Origin: Pirellulales bacterium
GTDB taxonomy: Bacteria > Planctomycetota > Planctomycetia > Pirellulales > JALHLM01
Assembly (NCBI GenBank): GCA_022844585.1
Contig: JALHLM010000445.1
Coordinates: 1 to 5,102, forward strand
Reading direction: 5' to 3'
Length of the DNA stretch: 5,102 bases
In this document: positions 1 through 5,010 of the stretch, piece after piece
How positions within the stretch are numbered: the stretch's first letter is position 1
Layout of the letters: the number at the start of each line of letters is the position of its first letter
Translations under genes and position numbers: made by a program
Notes under the pieces: model-generated
Databases searched by the model: none
What the model was told of the DNA's origin: nothing
Seen by the model: the letters and a program-made list of their open reading frames with translations, nothing else

Positions 1-276
1 GTGCCGGCGGCGGCTGCCAAGCCCGTCGCGGACCCCAAAAAACTATCGACGGCCGACATCTTGGCCGCCGCCCGCGGTAAGGCGGCAACGCCAGCCGCGC
101 CGGCGGCGCCGAAGGCCGCGCCTGCCCCGCAACCCGAGCCAGAGGCCGAGCCGGTCGCCGAAGCACCGGCACCCGAGCCGGTTGTCGCGGCAGCGCCGAA
201 GGACGCACCGGCCGGGGCGATTCCCAAGGACATCCCCGGTATGCTGGCCTATTGCCGGCAACGCGACGGGAAGTAA
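1..276 (+). CDS. C-terminal part of an unidentified Ala/Pro-rich protein (5' end outside window)
   Basis: The reading frame is open from the first base and ends at TAA 274-276. It is probably the tail of a longer gene, although GTG at position 1 could formally be a start. The 91 visible residues have three parts. A short helix-like segment (LSTADILAAAR, residues 15-25) comes first. A low-complexity linker rich in Ala, Pro and Glu (about 28-72) follows. The last part is a second short segment ending in MLAYCRQRDGK. The two ends resemble each other (ILAAAR and MLAYCR). No catalytic motif, membrane segment or signal is present. I recall similar Ala/Pro tails with ADILAAAR-type motifs on planctomycete respiratory-chain proteins, which would suit the Coa1-like gene downstream, but this is memory and not proof. 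The function is unassigned. Frame and stop codon are secure; identity is not. Confidence 0.6.
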   Translation: MPAAAAKPVADPKKLSTADILAAARGKAATPAAPAAPKAAPAPQPEPEAEPVAEAPAPEPVVAAAPKDAPAGAIPKDIPGMLAYCRQRDGK

Positions 277-313
277 AAGCCCATCACAACAGGCCATTGA
301 CGGCCGACTCTTC

Positions 314-320
314 AGGGAGG
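314..320 (+). promoter_or_regulatory. Shine-Dalgarno sequence that decides the Coa1-like start
   Basis: AGGGAGG lies here. It ends one base before a first ATG (322-324) and ten bases before a second, in-frame ATG (331-333). One base is too close for ribosome binding and ten is within the usual range, so the second ATG is the likely start. This is the best SD in the window. Confidence 0.65.
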
Positions 321-330
321 AATGAGCACC

Positions 331-897
331 ATGAGCCAAGCAAATCCCCCGCGGTTCGACGCGGAGCCGCCAAAACGCGGCTGGTTCGGCCGCAACTGGC
401 TGTGGTTCGTTCCGACGGTCATTGTCCTGCCGATTCTGCTCTGCGCCGGGTGTTTCGGCGGCATCTTTTTCTCGGTCGTGGCGGCCATTAAGGGGAGCGA
501 CGCTTACAAACTCGCGCTGGAACGCGTTCAGCAGAGCCCCGATGTCCAGGCGCAGCTCGGCGAACCGATCACCGACGCGACGGTGTTGCCGATGGGCAAT
601 ATCCAGTTCACAAACGGCGAAGGCACCGCCGACATGTTTTTCAGCGTGAAGGGGCCGAAAGGGAGCGCCAACGTCGTCGTCGAAGCGGAAACCACCGCGG
701 GCGCTTGGCACTTCGACAAGCTGGAAGTCACCTGCGACGCCGACGGGACGAAGATCGACCTGAGCGAAGAACACGTCCCGAATGCCGACGACGCCCCGGC
801 GTTCGCCCCGGACGCCGATGAGGCGGCGGCGGAATCCGGCAATGCCGAAGAATCAGAAGAAGGCCCGGCGCCGCCGCTTGAGATCAACGTCGAGTAG
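331..897 (+). CDS. Coa1-family (cytochrome oxidase assembly factor 1-like) single-pass membrane protein
   Basis: A 188-residue protein read from ATG 331; the in-frame ATG at 322 would add MST but is too close to the SD. Residues 1-22 are a short Pro-rich, basic cytoplasmic N-terminus (PPKRGWFGRN). Residues about 23-52 form one hydrophobic membrane helix containing a Cys pair (CAGC). Residues about 53-135 resemble the Coa1 domain: a helix with SDAYKLALERV, then LGEPI, then strands with FSVKGPKGSANVVVEAE and AWHFDKLEV. Residues 136-188 are a disordered tail very rich in Asp, Glu and Ala. In eukaryotes Coa1 helps assemble cytochrome oxidase. Bacterial relatives are mostly uncharacterised, so a respiratory assembly role is inference. 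The domain probably faces the periplasm, since the positive charges precede the helix. It starts 54 bp after the upstream gene and is probably co-transcribed with it. Confidence 0.72.
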   Translation: MSQANPPRFDAEPPKRGWFGRNWLWFVPTVIVLPILLCAGCFGGIFFSVVAAIKGSDAYKLALERVQQSPDVQAQLGEPITDATVLPMGNIQFTNGEGTADMFFSVKGPKGSANVVVEAETTAGAWHFDKLEVTCDADGTKIDLSEEHVPNADDAPAFAPDADEAAAESGNAEESEEGPAPPLEINVE

Positions 898-899
898 CC

Positions 900-911
900 G
901 CCGCAAACGGC
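900..911. terminator. Small hairpin between convergent genes, possible weak terminator
   Basis: GCCG-CAAA-CGGC forms a 4-bp all-GC stem with a four-base loop, in the 21-bp gap between the Coa1-like gene and the kinase. It could serve both strands. No T-tract follows on either side and the stem is short, so it may be chance in GC-rich DNA. Confidence 0.2.
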
Positions 912-918
912 AGCGACT

Positions 919-2466
919 TCATGGATCGACCGTCGCAGCGGCCGGCGCGGCCGAGGCGTTCTTCATGGCATTAAGTTTCGTCGTGATTTCCTCGTCGTTC
1001 AGCGCTTCCACGGTGGCCAGCGCGTTGAGTCGTTCCTGGAAATCGTGCCATTTCTCCTGCATGCCTAGGATAATGCACTCGCCGGCGATGCCGAAGGCTT
1101 GGAGTTGTGGTTCCGGTGCGCTGTTGGCGAGCGATTTGCAAAGGTTTTGCGCGGTTTCGAGATCGCGTTTCTGCGCGACGAGTTCGGGCCGCCGCAAGTA
1201 GAGTCGGACTAGTTCCCGTTTGGCGATCCAGACGTAGTTATCGTGTTCCTCGTTGATCTTTTCGAAATTCATCACAGCTTGCCAGGCTTCGACGGTCGAA
1301 ATGTCGATTGCCGCCAGCATTTGCAGGTCCGCGGTCTCTTTCGTGGGAAAGCGCCTGGCGTCTTCGTCGGTGACGAGCGGCGGCGTACGCGTGGCCTGCG
1401 CCGCTGCGACGCCCAACACCGCGGCCAACGCGAGTGCCGTTCCCCAAACCAGGTAGCGCCAATTCCGGCGGGGCGTCGTCGGCGAGTTCATCAGCGCCTG
1501 CAATTGCGTCGTCGCCTGGTGCCGCGCGGCCACGAAGGGATCCGTCTGCTCGGCCCATTCGTCAAGATCTTCCGGCCATTCGGCCTGCGGCGATTCGATC
1601 CGTAAGTTGCGCAGGTCTTGCAGCAACTCGGCAGCATGCGCGTAGCGATCGCCCGGCAATTTCGAAAGCATCTTGTGGACGATCCGGCAGAGTCCCACCG
1701 GCAAATCGTCGCGTTGCGTTTCCAGCCGATCCGGCTCGTTCTTCACGTGCTGCATGGCGATCGCCAGCGCCGTCTCGCCGCGAAACGGCGGCACGCCCGC
1801 CAGCATGTGGTAGCAGGTGACGCCGAGCGAATAGATATCGCTCCGCGGGTCGAGTTGCTTTCCCTCGACCTGCTCCGGGCTCATGTAGAGCGGCGTGCCC
1901 ATCGTGATGCCGACCTGCGTCAGGTTCATCGCCTCGCCGTTGCCCATCACCCGGGCGAGCCCGAAGTCGGCGACTTTCACCTCGCCGGTGCGGGCGAGCA
2001 TAATGTTTTCCGGCTTGATGTCGCGATGCACGATCCCGCGCGAGCCCGCGCGATGCAGCGCGGAAGCGACCTGCCGCATCACCGAGACCGCCAGCCGGGC
2101 GTCGACGGTGCCCTGGCTGAGAATGAATTGCTTGAGGTTCTTCCCCTCGACATACTCCTGGGCAATGTAGTGAACGCCGTCGACGCAGCCGACGTCATGT
2201 ATCTGCACGATGTTGGCATGCACCAGGGAGGCCGCGGCCTGGGCTTCGTGATGGAAGCGCTTGACGTAATTCTGATCGGCCGCAAGCTCCGCCTTGAGCA
2301 CCTTGAGAGCGATCTTCCGCTTCAGCGAGCGCTGCTCGGCAAGGTATACGTCGGCCATGCCGCCCCGACCCAACCGCCGGAGGAGCTGGTAATCGCCAAC
2401 CAGCCGTCCGGAAAGGTCGGCCTCCAGGCCTGTTTCAGGGACACGTTGGGCGTCCGCTTCGGCCAT
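919..2466 (-). CDS. Membrane-anchored Hanks-type Ser/Thr protein kinase
   Basis: A 515-residue protein phosphorylating Ser/Thr on unknown targets. The kinase domain spans about residues 26-290. It has the glycine loop LGRGGMADVY (32-41), the ATP-anchoring Lys55 in KIALKVL, the catalytic loop HRDIKPEN (147-154), DFG (167-169), an SPE in place of APE (196-198), and the SDIYSLG helix (209-215). All catalytic residues are present, so it should be active. A linker containing an acidic/Trp stretch (296-309) leads to one hydrophobic helix (about 337-357). About 155 residues follow outside the membrane; they are helical, possibly TPR-like, with no PASTA, WD40 or NHL repeat that I can recognise. The ATG is the first start codon available in frame near the domain and no SD precedes it; the leader there is pyrimidine-rich. 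The stop is TGA 921-919. It converges with the Coa1-like gene. The family is certain; the signal and substrate are unknown. Confidence 0.93.
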   Translation of the reverse strand: MAEADAQRVPETGLEADLSGRLVGDYQLLRRLGRGGMADVYLAEQRSLKRKIALKVLKAELAADQNYVKRFHHEAQAAASLVHANIVQIHDVGCVDGVHYIAQEYVEGKNLKQFILSQGTVDARLAVSVMRQVASALHRAGSRGIVHRDIKPENIMLARTGEVKVADFGLARVMGNGEAMNLTQVGITMGTPLYMSPEQVEGKQLDPRSDIYSLGVTCYHMLAGVPPFRGETALAIAMQHVKNEPDRLETQRDDLPVGLCRIVHKMLSKLPGDRYAHAAELLQDLRNLRIESPQAEWPEDLDEWAEQTDPFVAARHQATTQLQALMNSPTTPRRNWRYLVWGTALALAAVLGVAAAQATRTPPLVTDEDARRFPTKETADLQMLAAIDISTVEAWQAVMNFEKINEEHDNYVWIAKRELVRLYLRRPELVAQKRDLETAQNLCKSLANSAPEPQLQAFGIAGECIILGMQEKWHDFQERLNALATVEALNDEEITTKLNAMKNASAAPAAATVDP

Positions 2467-2543
2467 AGGGAGGTGAGTTGAGAGAGACGACGGTGGTAAA
2501 AGAGGCGGCCGATCGCTAAAAACGCGGCCAGCCCACCCCTATT

Positions 2544-2572
2544 ACTATGAGAAACCCAAGCCTGTTTCACAA
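2544..2572 (-). promoter_or_regulatory. Possible sigma-70-like promoter for the kinase gene
   Basis: On the minus strand, TTGTGA (2572-2567; 4 of 6 matches to TTGACA) is followed after exactly 17 bases by CATAGT (2549-2544; 4 of 6 matches to TATAAT). The element lies about 78 bp upstream of the kinase ATG, in the most AT-rich stretch of the gap. Such matches also occur by chance. Confidence 0.3.
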
Positions 2573-2613
2573 TGCCCGACAGGCGAAGTGCGGAAATAGG
2601 AGCCCGCACGTAA

Positions 2614-2643
2614 ACACTAGCCCGAAGCGCCAGCGACGGGGGA
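2614..2643 (+). repeat. Dispersed-type intergenic repeat, copy 1 (inverted relative to copy 2)
   Basis: The copy begins ACACTAGCCCG and continues AGCGCCAGCGA and a G-run. Copy 2, read on the other strand, matches it apart from three substitutions (G/T at 2620, A/T at 2625, C/G at 2637) and one fewer G in the run. It lies between genes. Translated by chance, it gives a PSLALR peptide in spurious frames. Confidence 0.75.
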
Positions 2644-2650
2644 GAGGGCG

Positions 2651-2659
2651 CCGGTGATC
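2651..2659. repeat. Inner inverted repeat, left arm
   Basis: CCGGTGATC here is the exact reverse complement of GATCACCGG at 2709-2717. The pair is nested inside the larger inverted repeat, enclosing 49 bases. Confidence 0.6.
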
Positions 2660-2708
2660 GTTTGACGCGAACGCCGGGCAGACTTTCCACTTCGCAAAAT
2701 TCGCACTT

Positions 2709-2717
2709 GATCACCGG
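2709..2717. repeat. Inner inverted repeat, right arm
   Basis: GATCACCGG pairs perfectly with 2651-2659. With the outer arms it gives two stacked stems separated by an 8-base stretch on the left and a 47-base stretch on the right, so the combined fold would be asymmetric. Confidence 0.6.
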
Positions 2718-2764
2718 TGGGCGGTCCGCTCGGCGTAAGCGATTGGACCATCGCCGACGTCAAC

Positions 2765-2793
2765 TCCCCCTCGCTGGCGCTACGGGATAGTGT
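2765..2793 (-). repeat. Dispersed-type intergenic repeat, copy 2 (inverted)
   Basis: Read on the minus strand this starts ACACTATCCCG and continues AGCGCCAGCGA and a G-run, the same unit as 2614-2643. The two copies face each other across 121 bases. I recall very similar CCCTCGCTGGCGC motifs as frequent intergenic repeats of planctomycete genomes; that is memory, not checked. Confidence 0.72.
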
Positions 2794-2817
2794 GCCAACG
2801 AAGCCGCCTGCTGCGCG

Positions 2818-3297
2818 TCAGTCCGCCAAACCGCCAAAGTCATCCGCCAGCCGGAGGAATACCTCTCGTGTCACTTCGGCCGGCACCGGTTGCCGAGGCT
2901 GGCCCGAAAAGACCTCGTACCGGCGCAGGCTGAACGTCCCGCCGCGTTCGGCCAGCAATTCGTAGTAGGCGATTCGGTCCTCGTCCCGTTGCGGCGGGAT
3001 CGAACGGAGCTGCACCACGCAACGGTCGGCGTCGACTTCGATCAACCCGATCGGTTCCAGCAAATAGCTCAACTTCGCCGCCAGCTTTCCGGCGTGCTCT
3101 TTGAGCTGCGCCGTCTCGGCGGTCGCCATCGCGGCGATGGTCACGCGAAACGTGTCGAACGCGCAGGCCAGGCGATCGATCGCCGACAGTTCCGCTTCCA
3201 ACTCGCGCCGATCATCGGCAACGCGCAGCACCGTTTGCCCAGTCACCGGAGGCGCGAGCGCCGCCAAGGATTGGGACACCTGATTCTTCCACGACAT
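2818..3297 (-). CDS. Uncharacterised 159-aa protein downstream of spoVR
   Basis: I do not recognise a named family. The protein is soluble, with no signal peptide or membrane helix. Residues about 28-80 look like one or two amphipathic helices, Ala/Leu/Glu-rich (RELEAELSAIDRLACAFDTF). Residues about 80-132 look like alternating beta strands (IGLIEVDADRCVVQLRSIPP, YYELLAERGGTFSLRRYEVF). A short helix with REVFLRLADDF (about 144-154) ends the protein. The alternating hydrophobic pattern, plausible composition and a weak SD at 3310-3305 favour this frame over the overlapping plus-strand frames. It begins 62 bp after the spoVR stop on the same strand and could share its transcript, though a small hairpin lies in that gap. 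The stop is TGA 2820-2818. That it is a real gene is likely; its function is unknown. Confidence 0.75.
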   Translation of the reverse strand: MSWKNQVSQSLAALAPPVTGQTVLRVADDRRELEAELSAIDRLACAFDTFRVTIAAMATAETAQLKEHAGKLAAKLSYLLEPIGLIEVDADRCVVQLRSIPPQRDEDRIAYYELLAERGGTFSLRRYEVFSGQPRQPVPAEVTREVFLRLADDFGGLAD

Positions 3298-3300
3298 GTT

Positions 3301-3310
3301 CCCACCCCTT
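3301..3310 (-). promoter_or_regulatory. Weak ribosome binding site for the 159-aa gene
   Basis: On the minus strand AAGGGGTGGG precedes ATG 3297-3295, with 7 bases between AAGGGG and the ATG. It pairs imperfectly with the anti-SD but is purine-rich and correctly placed, and it supports this start. Confidence 0.4.
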
Positions 3311-3328
3311 CATCAAGCGTCGAATGGC

Positions 3329-3347
3329 GAATGTATCCCCCACATTC
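3329..3347. other. Small hairpin between spoVR and the 159-aa gene
   Basis: GAATGT (3329-3334) and ACATTC (3342-3347) form a perfect 6-bp stem around a 7-base loop, just after the spoVR stop. It is AT-rich and has no T-run after it on the minus strand. It is therefore at best a weak attenuator or an RNA-processing structure. Confidence 0.3.
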
Positions 3348-3359
3348 ACTGCCGACTTC

Positions 3360-4883
3360 TTACTTCTTCGCGGCCTTCCCCTCCGGCCGCACGCTGTGCT
3401 CGTGCCCGTCGTACGAGATCACAGTCTTAACATCGTCCAGCACCGTCTCGATATGCACCGGGCGCGTCCACAATTTGACCAGGTTGACCAACGTGTCCCG
3501 GGCATAGTTCGTCTGCAATTCTACGCCGTTGAAATCGTGCTCCAAAAACAACTCGCCGCGATTCTTGTAATTCGCGTCGCGCACCCGGATCGACGGCCGG
3601 CCCCGGTTCGTGAGGCTAAACATCAGACGCTGCTTGATCTTGGGAAATTCCCGCGTTTCGATCTCATAGGCGTCGCTGTCCTCGTTGTAGCCAAACGAGA
3701 ACATCTTGTGCCGCTGGCAGAATTCGAGCGTCAGGAATTCGTCGATGAACGTCAGGTCGTTGTGAATCCGGCGGACTTCGAAGATCTTTTCGCGCCCCTT
3801 GTTCTCCTCGGTGTTCCAGGTGCGCTTCGCTTCCAGGTCGTCGCACTCCTCGTAGTCGCGGCCGTGGCGGCCGGTGTTCCAGCGCTCTTCGATATGTCGG
3901 TACATCTCCACGCCGAGCTTGTACGGATTCAACCGGCCCGGCGACGTGGCCAACGTGCCGGCGTTGTGGTCGGCGTAGTTGATCACGTCCCCAGGCTCGA
4001 GACCGTGCCGCGTCATGATCATCGAGTGCCAGTAACTGGCCCAACCTTCGTTCATGATCTTCGTCTGCGCCTGTGGGACGAAGTAATACGCCTCGTCGCG
4101 AATGATCGACAGCACGTCCAACTGCCAGGGACGCAACGGCGCGTGTTCCAACAGGAACAGCATCACATCGCGGGCGGGCGTGGCAGGAAAATTGCTTTCC
4201 GCGACTTGCTTTTGCTTGAGCGCCTCGGCCTCTTCGCGCATAGCGCCGGGCGGATTGACGAACTGCTCCATGTACCCCTTGGCCGCGAACCGTCCTGGGC
4301 GCGGCGCTTCGTCTTCCGCATCCGGCGCCGGCACATGGCGAATCGGATCATCGAAACGCTTGATGGCCTGCGAATGGATGTCGATCAAGTCTTCGATGCT
4401 CAGGCAGGCGTCGATAAACTGCTCGACTTCGTCGACGCCAAAGCGATCCATGTACCGGCGAATCCGGTTTCCATGGTTCGCCATCTGATCCATCATCTTG
4501 CGATTCGTGTACTTGAACCACTCGTTGCACTTGAAGAAATCGCAGTGCCCGTAAACGTGGGCCATCACCAGCTTTTGGTCCGTCAGCCCGTTGGACCGCA
4601 TCAGGTATGCGTAGCACGGATTGTTGTTGATCACCAGCTCGTAGATCTTCTGCAATCCGTAGACGTAGCCCTTCGACAGCTCTTCGTATTCCATCCCGAA
4701 CCGCCAGTGCGGATACCGCGTGGGAAACCCGCCATAGGCCGCGATCGCGTTGAGCTGGTCGTAGTCGACGACTTCGAAAATCGTCGGAAAGAAATCCAGC
4801 CCGTAGCTGCGCGCATAGCCTTCCATCTGGCCCTGAATATCAGCCAGGTAAGCCGGCAACGGTTCTGGGGAGTGGATGGACAT
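3360..4883 (-). CDS. spoVR: SpoVR-family protein
   Basis: A 507-residue, full-length member (E. coli YcgB is about 510). Family signatures are clear: GLDFFPTIFEVVDYDQLN (28-45), GGFPTRYPHWRFGMEYE (51-67), VINNNPCYAYLMRSN (84-98), the block around HVYGHCDFFK (109-118), and MNEGWASYWH (277-286). The HxxxH (H109, H113) plus the Glu/His of NEGWASYWH look like potential metal ligands, which is my inference. A variable charged linker lies at about 183-238. There is no membrane segment, so it is cytoplasmic. In Bacillus SpoVR is needed for normal spore cortex formation; non-sporulating bacteria use relatives in stationary phase and stress, usually with PrkA and DUF444. The molecular activity is not settled to my knowledge. 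The DUF444 gene ends 127 bp upstream on the same strand. No SD precedes the ATG; the leader is a pyrimidine-rich octamer array instead. The stop is TAA 3362-3360. Confidence 0.95.
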   Translation of the reverse strand: MSIHSPEPLPAYLADIQGQMEGYARSYGLDFFPTIFEVVDYDQLNAIAAYGGFPTRYPHWRFGMEYEELSKGYVYGLQKIYELVINNNPCYAYLMRSNGLTDQKLVMAHVYGHCDFFKCNEWFKYTNRKMMDQMANHGNRIRRYMDRFGVDEVEQFIDACLSIEDLIDIHSQAIKRFDDPIRHVPAPDAEDEAPRPGRFAAKGYMEQFVNPPGAMREEAEALKQKQVAESNFPATPARDVMLFLLEHAPLRPWQLDVLSIIRDEAYYFVPQAQTKIMNEGWASYWHSMIMTRHGLEPGDVINYADHNAGTLATSPGRLNPYKLGVEMYRHIEERWNTGRHGRDYEECDDLEAKRTWNTEENKGREKIFEVRRIHNDLTFIDEFLTLEFCQRHKMFSFGYNEDSDAYEIETREFPKIKQRLMFSLTNRGRPSIRVRDANYKNRGELFLEHDFNGVELQTNYARDTLVNLVKLWTRPVHIETVLDDVKTVISYDGHEHSVRPEGKAAKK

Positions 4884-4889
4884 GCGGGA

Positions 4890-4949
4890 GGAGTAAAGGA
4901 GTAAAGGAGTAAAGGAGTAAAGGAGTAAAGGAGTAAAGGAGTAAAGGAG
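4890..4949. repeat. Tandem octanucleotide array (GGAGTAAA, seven copies plus GGAG)
   Basis: Seven perfect copies of GGAGTAAA run from 4890 to 4945, followed by a partial GGAG. The array ends 6 bases from the spoVR ATG. On the coding (minus) strand the unit reads TTTACTCC. The unit is not a multiple of three and the copies are identical, as expected of a slippage-prone simple repeat. Copy-number changes would lengthen or shorten the spoVR leader in 8-base steps without altering any protein. Confidence 0.95.
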
Positions 4950-4976
4950 ACGGCGGCTGAAATCGTGGTGCTGAAA

Positions 4977-4986
4977 CTACTTTCCT
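4977..4986. repeat. 10-bp direct repeat, copy 1
   Basis: CTACTTTCCT here recurs exactly at 5011-5020, where it is the end of the DUF444 gene (read on the minus strand, its last codons and the TAG stop). The spacing is 34 bases, suggesting a local duplication of the gene's 3' end or slippage in low-complexity DNA. Confidence 0.6.
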
Positions 4987-4992
4987 CCTCTT

Positions 4993-5006
4993 CTCCTTTA
5001 CTCCTC
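4993..5006. repeat. Complementary arm of the octamer array
   Basis: CTCCTTTACTCCTC is the exact reverse complement of 4888-4901 and pairs almost as well in every other register of the array; 4937-4950 also gives 14 bp with 4992-5005. In the spoVR transcript this tract is purine-rich (GAGGAGTAAAGGAG) and can pair with any of the pyrimidine-rich repeats next to the start codon. Confidence 0.8.
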
Positions 5007-5010
5007 TCTC

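Larger units (their letters stand above)
2467..2817. other. 351-bp intergenic region with inverted repeats and a possible promoter
   Basis: This gap separates the kinase start from the end of the 159-aa gene. It holds a candidate promoter (2544-2572) and two inverted copies of an about 30-bp repeat (2614-2643 and 2765-2793). It also holds an inner 9-bp inverted repeat (2651-2659 and 2709-2717). Open frames crossing it are short, run into neighbouring genes in other frames, and have no SD. I see no credible gene in it. Confidence 0.7.

Noticed and set aside
43..774. 243-codon minus-strand frame across the tail gene and the Coa1-like gene
   Set aside because: It overlaps two plus-strand frames, one of them a family member with a good SD. 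Its product is Arg/Gly-rich low complexity.
1618..2481. 287-codon plus-strand frame opposite the kinase
   Set aside because: It is antisense to the conserved kinase catalytic domain, with an Arg/His/Leu-rich composition and no motif.
2322..2714. 130-codon minus-strand frame over the kinase leader, beginning with a CEFCEVE motif
   Set aside because: It runs into the kinase gene in another frame, spans the intergenic repeat and has no SD. The Cys pair is probably chance.
2717..2965. 82-codon plus-strand frame through repeat copy 2
   Set aside because: It reads through the repeat and then antisense through the 159-aa gene, with no SD and no family resemblance.
2890..3507. 205-codon plus-strand frame opposite the 159-aa gene
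   Set aside because: It crosses the end of spoVR and the intergenic gap. The minus-strand protein has a far more natural composition and a weak SD.
3324..4904. 526-codon open frame on the plus strand opposite spoVR
   Set aside because: It is antisense to an unmistakable SpoVR gene. Its protein is rich in His, Arg, Val and Asp with no family resemblance, as expected of a shadow frame in GC-rich DNA.
4890..4949. The octamer array as a CRISPR or an origin iteron set
   Set aside because: Units are 8 bp with no spacers, so it is not a CRISPR array. There is no replication gene, DnaA-box pattern or AT-rich unwinding region, so an origin is unsupported.
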